Under the pieces are notes generated by a model. The model was not told the origin of the DNA. It did no database searches and saw only the letters and a program-made list of their open reading frames with translations. DNA of 64,000 nucleotides, taken from Plazaster borealis (Eukaryota; Echinodermata; Asteroidea; Forcipulatida; Labidiasteridae). The stretch is taken from assembly GCA_021014325.1 (NCBI GenBank), contig CM037472.1, forward strand, positions 24,475,063 to 24,539,062. Direction: 5' to 3'. Positions 41,501 to 53,500 of the stretch are shown here, in pieces; position 1 is the stretch's first letter, and each line of letters begins with the position of its first letter. The position numbers were made by a program, and so were the translations under genes.

Positions 41501-44500
41501 GTCTATTGCCAAAGACCAGTGTCCTCACTTGATGTATCCCAACATGCATTAAATAACAAACCTGTGGAAATTTGGGCTCAATTGGTCATCAAAGTTGCAA
41601 GAAAATAATGAAAGAAAACAAAACCAACCTTCGTTGCATACAATTGTGTGCTTTCAGATGCCTGAGAGGTTTCATGCCTGAAGCCTGTCTCAGATTCAAA
41701 TTTCGGGCATGAAAAATGTCCTCTTTCTCTAAAACTACATTACTTCAAAGGGTGACTGTCGTTTCTAACAAGGTGTTATAATATCAACAGCTCTCCAGTG
41801 CTCTTTACCAAGTAAAAGTTTGTATGGTCATTCGTTTTTGAAGTAATTACCAAAGGCGTACCGTCCCTTTATTCATGTTAATTGTACTCTGGAGAAACAC
41901 ATTGCATAGTGTCTCAATAGGAAACAATGCTGCCCCTGTTGGATGTGAATCAGTTAAGGAGGTCCTACCCCCCCCCCCCCAATCTTCCCACCTTCCCTCC
42001 CATAACAACTAAGCAGAAACTCTCATTGAACCAGCAGATTTATTTAAAACAAATTAATTAAAAAAACCCAAAACAAAACGAAACAAAAACAAAAGATTAT
42101 TGGAAAAAAAAGTCATTACAAATGATGATAACAGGGCCAGTCATCCAAAACAAACATTTGGCATTTTGCCTAATATTAATAAGGATTTGTGTTTTTAAGC
42201 TTCATGTTTAATATTTATCAGTCAAGCTACAAACAGTCAGGGCAATTTGCCCTAATGGACTTGCAATATTAAAAAAAAATAGAAAATAAACTAGAGATAA
42301 GTTTTTGTTTAAAGGCCCTGTACACTATTGGTAAGATCGAAAAACACAAATGTTCACAGATTCACACATAACTTACACGATTTAAAGTAAGTAATGGTAG
42401 AAAGGGTTCATTGAAATATTTCTGCCTAAAATGCTATCGTTTCTGAGAAATGAGTAAAACAATGGTTTTTATCACGCGTGATAAAAAACTTGATGTTTGA
42501 AAAAAAGAAAACACATCAGGTCTCTTTTCACTATTTTCTCGTGACCTCGATGACCAATAGAGCTAAAACTTTCACAGGTTTGTTTGTTCATGCATATTTT
42601 GAATCACACAAAGTGAGGACACTGATTTTGAGCTGTTACCAAAAGTGTACAATACCTTTAAACAAAAACAGGTTGTATAGTGTAGGCACGGACAAATTGG
42701 CAGAGTTGGTGAAATCTTGAGATAAAATTTGGTAAACATATTTTTTCGATGATAGATTCCAAAAATCCATTGTTTGGATCACAAGTTATAATTTTTGAAC
42801 ATTGAACTTTGATTTAATGCTATTCAACACCTGATGACTTTATCATAAAGTCATTACAGTGGTGTCTTCTACGAGTGAAGTTCTAATAATGTGTGAACTT
42901 TGAACAGCTCTGGTTCTCAAGATATGAATTTGTAAAGTAACCTTTAGTACATGTAAGTAGTACATTTTCAAACTTGTCACTAGAGGGTGCTTGTGAAGAT
43001 AATGATGTCATTACTCCTTAAGTTGGAAGGCCTAAGAAGAAGAAGTAAAAAAGGTTCGGTAGTCCCAATCGACGATAAGGTCCGATAATCCGAATCGACG
43101 ATCGAACCTTATTGTCAATTCGGACTATCGAACCTTATTGTCAATTCGGACTATCGAACCTTATTGTCAATTCGGACTATCGAACCTTCGGACTACTGAA
43201 CCTTCGTATCAATGAACCTTCGGACTAACGAACCTTCGGACTATCGAGCTGTAACCGTTTGATAGACAGCAGTGCTAAAGTATTGAGTCTGACCAAGGTA
43301 GAACCAAACTGTAACTGTAGTTGTTACCAGGGCTCGAAATTTACACTGGACCGCAGGCTCGAGGCCAGTGATTATAGCATCGGGCCAGTAAACTCATGAC
43401 CGGTCTTGTGTTTTTGTTGAAATGTTGACTTTCAGTCTGATAAATCTCTAATCAGTTCTGTAGAGTATTGAAGAAGTCTTACTCATAATATAAACAAGAT
43501 AAAATAAATCTTCTCTTTGTGCTCGTTCAAACTAAAACAGTTCGAATGTTAAGCTGTGTAGGTTTTTTTTTTCTCATTTCAATTCTGGTCTTGTAAAACT
43601 ACTTCTGGCCTAGTAATCATTTTGAGCTGCAAGCCCTATGATCTTGTGGATTTTTCTCCCAAATTTGAGCCCTGGGGCCAATTTTATAGAGCTGCTTAAC
43701 GGCTGATTTTGTGCTTACTGAGCGGGTTTCCATTTCATAGCGCTGCTAACCGTAAGCACACGAAAAGGTATGCTAACCTTCCGGTGCTTAATGTATGAAA
43801 ATGAATGACAGTGTCGTGGCCGAGCGGTTAAGAGCATCGAATTCAAGTTCTGGTGGTTAGTCATCAGGTTGTGGGTTCGAATCCCGGTCATGGCACTTGT
43901 GTCCTTGAGCAAGACACTTAACTATAATTGCTTCTCTTCACCCAGGGGTATAAATGGGTACCTGCAAGGGTAGAGGTTGACATTGTGTTTGAAAAAGCCT
44001 TCGGAGCGCCACGGTTGCCCAGGGTTGTATACTCCCAAGGGAGTTGAGAAAGGTTAAAGGAATGTTATTGGCCCAATGACGAGGGCACTAATGTAAAGCG
44101 CATTGAGACGTGTATTGTAAAATGCGCTACATAAGAACTTGTTATTATTATTATTATTAACAATGCAAATCCATTTGGTGGATGCTTAAGCTGGCCGCCT
44201 AATTTTCTTGCTAACCATGTGAAATACGCTTACGCTTTAGTACATTTTTTTGCTAGCACAAAAATTTGCTTACTGTTAAACAACTCTTAGCAGTATGACA
44301 GAAAAAATATGTTAACTGGAAACACACCTTTCAAATTTATACTACAGGTTTAATCTTCCTTGTCGAAATGTTACACTCTTGAAATCTGAGATTAATAGAT
44401 GGATTGACTTTGTATAGATCATGTAACCTTTGTTTACAAAAAGAGTGATCTTCCACATTCCAGGGCATTCAGGAATTTTTACATTTTGTGTCATAATTTC

Positions 44501-47500
44501 CACCTAAATTCAAGAGTTATAAAAGTAACAGCTGAACAAGTTTTTGAGATGTGCCCCCTTTCTTCATTTCAAAAGTTGATAAAAATCAGACAGTTCAATA
44601 TCCATAAAATGTAAGATTTTATGTTTTCTTCCGTTGGGCTGCTTACAAATCTTGCCTGCAGGAAGTACAGGCCCTGTGGCTTTTTTGTAAACATGTTATG
44701 TCACAGGTTACATGGTTTATACAAATGTGAATTTTATCACCTTTTTTTATAGGATACATAAAAAGGCCCTTAAATAAGATACATAGTATATGACTTGCTC
44801 CAACAAAGTGAGTAACACAAGTTCCAAAACCTTTGTGATGAGATGTGAACATGCTTCAGAAATTGTTAGTTTCTCAATTATCAGAGTATAGGTATTTGCA
44901 TAGGGTATATTTGGAAGGCATTCTTCACTTAAGAAATAATAAGCACACTTGAACCAGACCATGGGCCCATTTTCATAGAGCCGCTTAAGCAGAAAATAGT
45001 TGCCTAAACATTTTCTGCTAAGCAAAAGTAAGCAGGATACCAGTCACAGATTTGCATGTGACATGCTATTTTGGCTGGTAACCTCACTCTAGTAAGCATA
45101 ATTTTGTTGTGCTGAGCTACTTTTTGTGCTTATAAGCTGCTCTATGAAATTGGGCCCTGACTTGAATGTGGAATTTTGAGAAATGCCAACATCAGGTCGT
45201 GTCCGAATTGGCGACTACGGCTATGGCTACGACTGTTGTTAAGGATGTTGCTAATGACTCCCTATACTTCAACGCATAATGACGCGCCGATCTAGCCATA
45301 GCCGCCAATTCAGACATGGCCTTATGCACAGTGTTGTTGGAGTAGGTCACATTCTTCTGCAAAGCAGCATTTCTGCGTTGTTTTTTAACTATGTTACAAA
45401 CATGAATTTGTTCCATGTTTGTAGCAAACTATGAACACATCACATTCTGTTGTTAAAGCACATGTATAACATTGGTAATTTTCAAAGACCAGTATCCGCA
45501 CTTTATATGACCCAACATATACATTAAATAACAAACCTGTGAAATTTTAAGCTCAATCGGTCTTCAGAGTCATGAGAAAAATGTGAAAACCCCCATTATG
45601 TTTTCACTGTTTTCAAACATTGCTGGTTTTGGACATAAAAGCTAATTGTTTTACTCATTTCCAAAAAACTGTATCATTTTAAGCAAAACTATTTAAAGGG
45701 ATGTTTTCCACCATGACCATCTTTATACCATGAAGTTATGTGCAAATCCGTGAACATTTATATTTTCAATCTTACCAATGTTGTACATACCCTTTAATTA
45801 AATAAGATACTAGTTTGTATAAATGATCATCCTGGCATAAAGTACACAGCAACTTCCTACAGTGGTAAATAATAAATGCATAACTATACTAGTAACTGTT
45901 CAAAGGTATTTAAAGGCACATGGACATGTTTGGTAATTACTCAAAATATATTAGCATAAAAACTTACTTGGTAACGAGCAACAGAGAGCTGTTGATAGTA
46001 TAAAACATTGTGAGAAACGACTCCCTCTGAAGTAACATAGTTTTTGAGAAAGAGGTAATTTCTCACTAAAATATTTGAATCTGAAAAAGACTTTAGGCCT
46101 CAAGCCTTTCTTAGGCTTCTGAAAGCACACAAATTTGTGCAAAGAGGGGTGTTTTTCCTTTCATTATTTTTTTGCAACTTCGAAGACCAATTGAGCCCAA
46201 ATTTTCACAGGTTTGTTATGTTATGCTTATGTTGGGATACACCAAGTGAGAATACTGGTCTTTGACAATTACCAAACCTGTCTAGTGCCTTTAATTCCTT
46301 TTCTTGGTAAGGGGTAATGAAGGCTTGATTTGATGGAATGCAGAGACCAATAATAAAGTTTTGTGTGAAGTCCCTTACATTTATTGACACAACTGGCAAG
46401 GCATCTTACATGTAAAGTCTGGGAAATAGCAGATGTGGGAGAGAGTCAAGGGTCAACATTGAACCTGTTGTTTTAGGGGTCATTTTGTGGTCAGGACCTT
46501 GAGTTTGCATTTAGAAACCTGTATAAAGTGGCCACCCAAGGGACTGTATAAGACCGAGTGGTTTCGGGTGGTGAATGAAAGTCAGTTTCATAAATTCTGC
46601 TAAATAAATAAAATCAATACATGCACTCGGCTCCGCACAAAGCCATGGAGGCAAAACCAAACTTTCAGTGGATTTATCTAATTTACAGCCTATGAAGTTT
46701 GTTTCCTATTACTGTTGTTAAAAATAGCTGTAATTGAATCTAAAAGTATATGGACATATAGTAGCCAGGTTACAAATAGCAAATGCAATTCACAGCAAAC
46801 CACTAGCAAAATACAAAGTTTGCATTTTTTTACCATGACGGGACTACGTTTACTTGCCACAGTTAAGCGGATATTTGTCTCATGACGAGTTTTAAAATCT
46901 TTTTGTTGCAGAATTCCTGTTCATAGCATCTTTTAACTCAAAATTCGGGCCATGCAGTATGTAAAAGATCGGAATGACTGCAAAAAACCCGATGGTGTAC
47001 TTCCCCTTGAAAGTTGTTCTAATCTTATAGCCTTACCACACAGGGCAATTTTTTACAGGCAACTTGGAGGCAACCAACTGCATTGCATGCAGGTATGAGC
47101 ACTTTGGTGGTACAACAGATATTTGTCTACACTATCTTACTGTCCCCAAGAAAATTATGTGGACATTAAGTGAATGGGTTTTTTCTTCTTAGAGATTGCC
47201 TGGAACTGGTTGCCTGTAAACTGTCCCGTGCGACATGGCGTTTAGATGCAACTCTTTGTCCTACATTTGTTGTGTGTGTGTGTTCTGGTTCTTATACACG
47301 ATGGAAGATTTTGACGTTATGGACTCCCTCTGAAGTAACATAGTTTTTGAGAAAGAGGTAATTTCTCACTAAAATATTTGAATCTGAAAAAGACTTTAGG
47401 CCTCAAGCCTTTCTTAGGCTTCTGAAAGCACACAAATTTGTGCAAAGAGGGGTGTTTTTCCTTTCATTATTTTTTTGCAACTTCGAAGACCAATTGAGCC

Positions 47501-50500
47501 CAAATTTTCACAGGTTTGTTATGTTATGCTTATGTTGGGATACACCAAGTGAGAATACTGGTCTTTGACAATTACCAAACCTGTCTAGTGCCTTTAATTC
47601 CTTTTCTTGGTAAGGGGTAATGAAGGCTTGATTTGATGGAATGCAGAGACCAATAATAAAGTTTTGTGTGAAGTCCCTTACATTTATTGACACAACTGGC
47701 AAGGCATCTTACATGTAAAGTCTGGGAAATAGCAGATGTGGGAGAGAGTCAAGGGTCAACATTGAACCTGTTGTTTTAGGGGTCATTTTGTGGTCAGGAC
47801 CTTGAGTTTGCATTTAGAAACCTGTATAAAGTGGCCACCCAAGGGACTGTATAAGACCGAGTGGTTTCGGGTGGTGAATGAAAGTCAGTTTCATAAATTC
47901 TGCTAAATAAATAAAATCAATACATGCACTCGGCTCCGCACAAAGCCATGGAGGCAAAAACCAAACTTTCAGTGGATTTATCTAATTTACAGCCTATGAA
48001 GTTTGTTTCCCTATTACTGTTGTTAAAAATAGCTGTAATTGAATCTAAAAGTATATGGACATATAGTAGCCAGGTTACAAATAGCAAATGCAATTCACAG
48101 CAAACCACTAGCAAAATACAAAGTTTGCATTTTTTTTTACCATGACGGGACTACGTTTACTTGCCACAGTTAAGCGGATATTTGTCTCATGACGAGTTTT
48201 AAAATCTTTTTGTTGCAGAATTCCTGTTCATAGCATCTTTTAACTCAAAATTCGGGCCATGCAGTATGTAAAAGATCGGAATGACTGCAAAAAACCCGAT
48301 GGTGTACTTCCCCTTGAAAGTTGTTCTAATCTTATAGCCTTACCACACAGGGCAATTTTTTACAGGCAACTTGGAGGCAACCAACTGCATTGCATGCAGG
48401 TATGAGCACTTTGGTGGTACAACAGATATTTGTCTACACTATCTTACTGTCCCCAAGAAAATTATGTGGACATTAAGTGAATGGGTTTTTTCTTCTTAGA
48501 GATTGCCTGGAACTGGTTGCCTGTAAACTGTCCCGTGCGACATGGCGTTTAGATGCAACTCTTTGTCCTACATTTGTTGTGTGTGTGTGTTCTGGTTCTT
48601 ATACACGATGGAAGATTTTGACGTTATGGACATCAGCCACCGCCAGGTCACCCTCCGGTGTGAATGTGATGCCATAGGGGGAGTTGAGACCTCTCACAAT
48701 GCAGGCAATATGCTCCCCTTTAGGGCTGAAGTGGTGAATTTCACCCTTTTGACCTTTGACCCTGGAATGCACGGCAATGTAGATATCCCCGGAGCTGTCG
48801 CAGCACACGCCGGTCGGCTCATACTCTGGGTTTTCCTCGGACATGGTGTGGATGGAGAAGACTTCCTGGCCCTTGAAGTCGCACGCCAGGAGCTTCCGAG
48901 CCTGGAGGTTGGTGAAGATCAAGCGCTCTGTGCTGCCAAACGTGAGGTGTTTGGAAATCATCTCAGCCGGGACGGTCTTGATGAGTGAGCCGTCCACATT
49001 GTGGAGAGAAATCAGCCTCTTGCCCTTGTCACCGACGGCGATCTGGTTCTTGATATCCACGGCGATGCATCTGAGGTCGCTGTCCGGCTCCTCCGTCTCT
49101 GCATTGCCGTTTTTAATGCCATGTTTGTTGAGCGTTGATGTGGCCTCCCCGGGAATGAACTGGTACATCAGCTTCCTCTGCTTGTTGAACACCTTCACTG
49201 TAGGGCTATCCACCACCATGAGTAGGTCATCTCTGTCTGTGGCAATGTCGCAGGGTCTCTGGAGTTGCCCGTCAGGGTTTTCACTGATCCCCCGGATGCT
49301 GCTCTTGTACTGCCCCTTGCAGTCCAAGATAGTGATTTTACCATTGAAGGGATCAGCAATAGCGAGATCGCTGTTGGAGTACGCAGTGATACCTCTGGCC
49401 TCCATGAACTCGCCATCTCCTGTACCCCGCTTTCCAAACTCATCCTTTATCTCCCACTTCTCCTCCAGGAGAAGCTTCCCGAAGTAGCCGTCATTCTCGA
49501 CTTGGCTTTCCTTGAAGTCTACAAAAGACAGGCCATGCTGAAGAAGTGGGACTGGCTTCTTGGTGAGATCTTTCACGATGAGCAAGATCTTGTGTTTGAG
49601 ATCCAGAATCTCAAATGGACTTCCCTGCGTATTGAAATCTTCAGCGATGTCCATGGTGTGCTTAGACCACTTGATGTTGGCGACCAGGCTGGCTTGGAAG
49701 GCTTCAATCTCTGCTGTCCTGTCCTGTCCGATCTGCTTGACCTGGTGTTTAAGCTCCATCTCCCTCTGTCTGATCTTGTCCACTTCCTCGTCTGCTTTTT
49801 TGGAAATCTTATTGGTGGCATTGTTGACCATAGTTGTCAGTCGCTTCTTGGCATGATCAGTGGAAAGCTTCGCCGCTTCAAACTCGTCTTGATGTTCTTT
49901 TGCCCTGGTCATCTCCTGCTTGATCTCAAGTTGGCAGGTTCCGGAAGCGTCACGGACATCATCGCAGTTGTGCTCAGAAGCTTTGTGGTCTGCCACCACG
50001 CATGCCGTGCAGACCAGCATCTGACATGTGATGCAATAGGTGCAGATATCTTGATTGGAGTGCTTGGCACACTTTGGGATAGTGTCTCGAACCCTGCTCT
50101 TGAAGGAGACCGTTCCAGAGCGGAGGTCACCCAACGGGGCAATCTTGTGGTTCTTCATCTTGGACAGTCGCTTATGAGCCCACTGGCAATCCTTGCAGAG
50201 ATAATCATCACAGTCCATACACCGTGATATTGCTTCCTCTTCCTCATCACAGGCCTCACACTTGATCTTGTTCAGCTGACTGGCAACCAGCTGTTCCTTA
50301 AGCCCCTCCTCTTCAACCAGAGAAATCAACGTCAGGTTGTCTCGTAGCTCCTTGATCCCCGTCTCGGGCAGTGGCGTCTCCCGCTTACAGAGAGGGCAGG
50401 TGATCTTCAGGCCGTTGATCTGCTGGATCTGCTTCTGTTTGTCCAGGCAATTGTAGCAGAAACTATGTAGGCAGTCCAGGATCTTGGGGTCTGTGAAGCG

Positions 50501-53500
50501 CTTGCAGCAGATGGTACATTTTAGATGACCTAAGCTGATCTTGTCTAGTACTGTCTTGGCTGTTATCCCGGCCATGGTCTTCAAATCTTTCGTCAGCGAT
50601 AATGAACTGTCAAAGTTAGAACCAAAAATAAGCAGTTTAGTTGTTTCTTAATTTAAACAAGATAAAATATTAACGCAAAAATATAGTTAATAGTCTGACG
50701 TTTCGACCCTAGCAGAGTCTTTCTCAAAGGCTGAATGACAACACAACACACACAAACATGTAACTGGTGAAAAAAACGAAAGAAGAAAAAAAAGGGGGAC
50801 GGTTGGGTGGGGAGAACATCTTTTGAGGCATACAAACGTTTAATTATAGATCATTTGTATTTCATTACCAATGATGACTTTCATAGAACAATAACAGAAT
50901 TATTGTTTTTAGATTGACTTTCGTAAAAACATAGGGTTTTTTCCTGTCAACTTTTTGCCGTGTAAAAAATACTCTTAATTTAGTATTTTTAAGCAGTTAA
51001 TATATATTAACTTATTTATATATAATATCTATTTAAATTTGATGAAAAAATCACTAAGGTTTGCAACAAATTCAAATAGTATATCAGTATTTTTGTTGAA
51101 AACCAGATTTTCTAAAACAAAAACTTGAGAGTTATGACAAAAACCAACATTTCCAAAGTCAATATTTACACCCATAATGGAACAGTTTCATTTCATCAGA
51201 ATAAATTATTAATTCAGAGAAATCATAATGGAACAGTTTGATTTAATCAGAATAAATTATGAATTCAGAATAAATGAAATGTCTTCCAAAGTCTGGACTT
51301 TAAAAAACCTTACCGTTTTATTTTATCTTGATATCAAGTAAAATCATTGCCACAACCACAACATAATTAATTCATTCTTAAAAGTTATTCCAAAAGTCTC
51401 TTCTGTAAAAAAAAACTTTACTTGTACTGATCTAGATAATAACCAATGCCATAACAACATCAGAAGAAGGGGAAAAAATGTCTAAAAATTACCAAAATAG
51501 AAAACTTCCAAAAGTCTGTTCTGTAAATAACCTATACCTGTTATCTGAATGTCAAACCAATGCCATAACCACATCAGAATAAATTCTTTCTTTAAAAATT
51601 CACACAATAGAAAACTTCCAAAAGTCAATTTTGTAACAAAACCTCACCTGCTATCTGTGACTCCTATCTGTGACTCCTGTCTTTGAAGAGAGTCCTTAAA
51701 ATAGATCTCTGAAGGAGGACACAGCCTGGGCAGCGGGCCAACTTCGGTCAGGGGGCAGGCAGCAAGCCAACTTGAGCCGTGTGTGTGGGCTTCACTCACG
51801 CACTCACAAACACACACCCGAGCAGTAAACCTGCTATACTGATGATGTGGCGCATATGGAGTCACAGAAAAGCCGGGTACAATAAAATCCATTCACAGGA
51901 CCCTGCGAGACGGTCACAAACAAAAATAAGCCGCACCACTCTTGCATACCTCAAAATCAGTCATTCATTCGACTTCATATATGACCCACATTTGAATAGG
52001 GGCCTGTGATGATTAAATACCATTATGATTGATAGTTACGGGGCTGTAGGTAATTTGACTACCTCAATAGGCGGGTCAAAACATCCTAGCCAGTCACCAT
52101 GGCGATGTCTGGCGAGTTCTTAGGCAAATAATGTAGTTGGTTGTACTTGTCTGGTTGGGGGTGGTTGTTTGTGGTTTGTGTAAATTTAGTTTGAAGGCTG
52201 GAACCTGTTGGAGCGTGACTGTTATTAGCCAGCAGGGAAGTGCAGGCATTGTATGATTTCATACATAGGAAGTATTAATACTCTCATGACCTCAGAGTAA
52301 ACCTGGTCCTGCTGTATGGTATTGGTCTCCAAGTTACATACCAGCAGATAGTGGAACGCTAAGCTTAAATTGACTATTCAGCTTGTCATCCTCATCAAAT
52401 GCTGCAGTGTTGTACTGCTATACAGCTTCAATTTAGGTTTCACATCTCTTATGGCAGTTTTCCTTTTTATGATAATGATGGTTTTTTTTGCGCAATTGCC
52501 ATACAAAATGTTTTAAGGGGAATAACAATTATACAGAAGGGAAATACTAAAATTTGTAAAAGGGTTTTATGGCAGTTTTTTGTGTGAGTACAAATAGAAC
52601 AACTGACAGTTTTCATACAATAGGGGACAGACATGTTGCACTTGCGCATGATTCAAGTGGTTTTGACTCGACAGTCACAGTCTTGCTATATACATAGCTG
52701 TGAAAATAGCCTTCCAAATGTTGCCATAAAAAGGTCCAAAGAGACAAATATTCAGTAAGAAATACTATAAAATGAATTCTATTCAAATAAAAATCCATGT
52801 ATACTACTTAAAATAGACCCGTGTTTCTCATTACTGTAAAACCACAGAACCTTTAAGTGGTAATTCTCATTTCATGAAAAATGGCTGGTTCATTTTCCCT
52901 TTTGTGATAACGCATTGAATCTATACTTTTGCAACAAGTTGCTTTATATATTTCATTTCATTGTTTTATGTTTTGTGTTGCGCAAAGAGGCTCCTGCATT
53001 ATGCGCTATATAAATGTCTTGTATTATTATTAATCGTGCCAATAAATACACAAACACACAAGATGGTGTTGACTTTCTGTCTGATGTCATGTTCAACCAT
53101 TATTCGGCTCCATGTAAGGCCATGTCCGAATTGATGCCTTTATGACTGGATTGCTGAAAAGGCTTATTCTTACAGGATTACGCTGATGCCAACGGCCGTG
53201 GTCGTAGCTTAAAGTGCTTGAAACGTAGACGGCTTAAGAAGCAAGTTACTGAATCACAATTGATTGATTTGTACAATTCATAATCATAGACGTTAAACCA
53301 ATGTTTGTATGAGAGAAATTGGCTGTTGCCAGCTTGGTGTTTATATTCCCCTTGTGGGAGCTTTGCTGAGTTCCCTTGTCGGGAAGATCATCTAAACAAA
53401 CAAACAAACGAACAAACAAACATACAAATCCCTCAACCAATATCTGCACCCCAGTACCTCCAAGAACTCTTTCATCCCTACCAACCTCATCGTACCCTCC

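Larger units (their letters stand above)
26855..45382. repeat. Tandem segmental duplication, unit B
   Basis: Partner of unit A, enlarged to about 18.5 kb. Insertions relative to A include 32660-34402 (Helitron-like), 36506-37896 (MITE plus palindromic array), 42309-42661 (MITE), about 43050-43258 (palindromic array), 43811-44160 (SINE) and 44961-45157 (palindromic MITE). Confidence 0.9.

Noticed and set aside
43811..43900. Possible tRNA-Ser or tRNA-Leu gene
   Set aside because: The head is followed by a conserved SINE body and tail, and the unit B-only insertion marks it as a retroposon.
49265..50227. 320-codon plus-strand open frame opposite TRIM-C
   Set aside because: It is the antisense shadow of a GC-richer coding exon. 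It has no recognisable domain, and the minus strand carries intact RING and B-box ligands.
50576..50584. Start of TRIM-C at the upstream TTG (MKTMAG)
   Set aside because: Animal nuclear genes start at ATG; the first in-frame ATG is at 50575.
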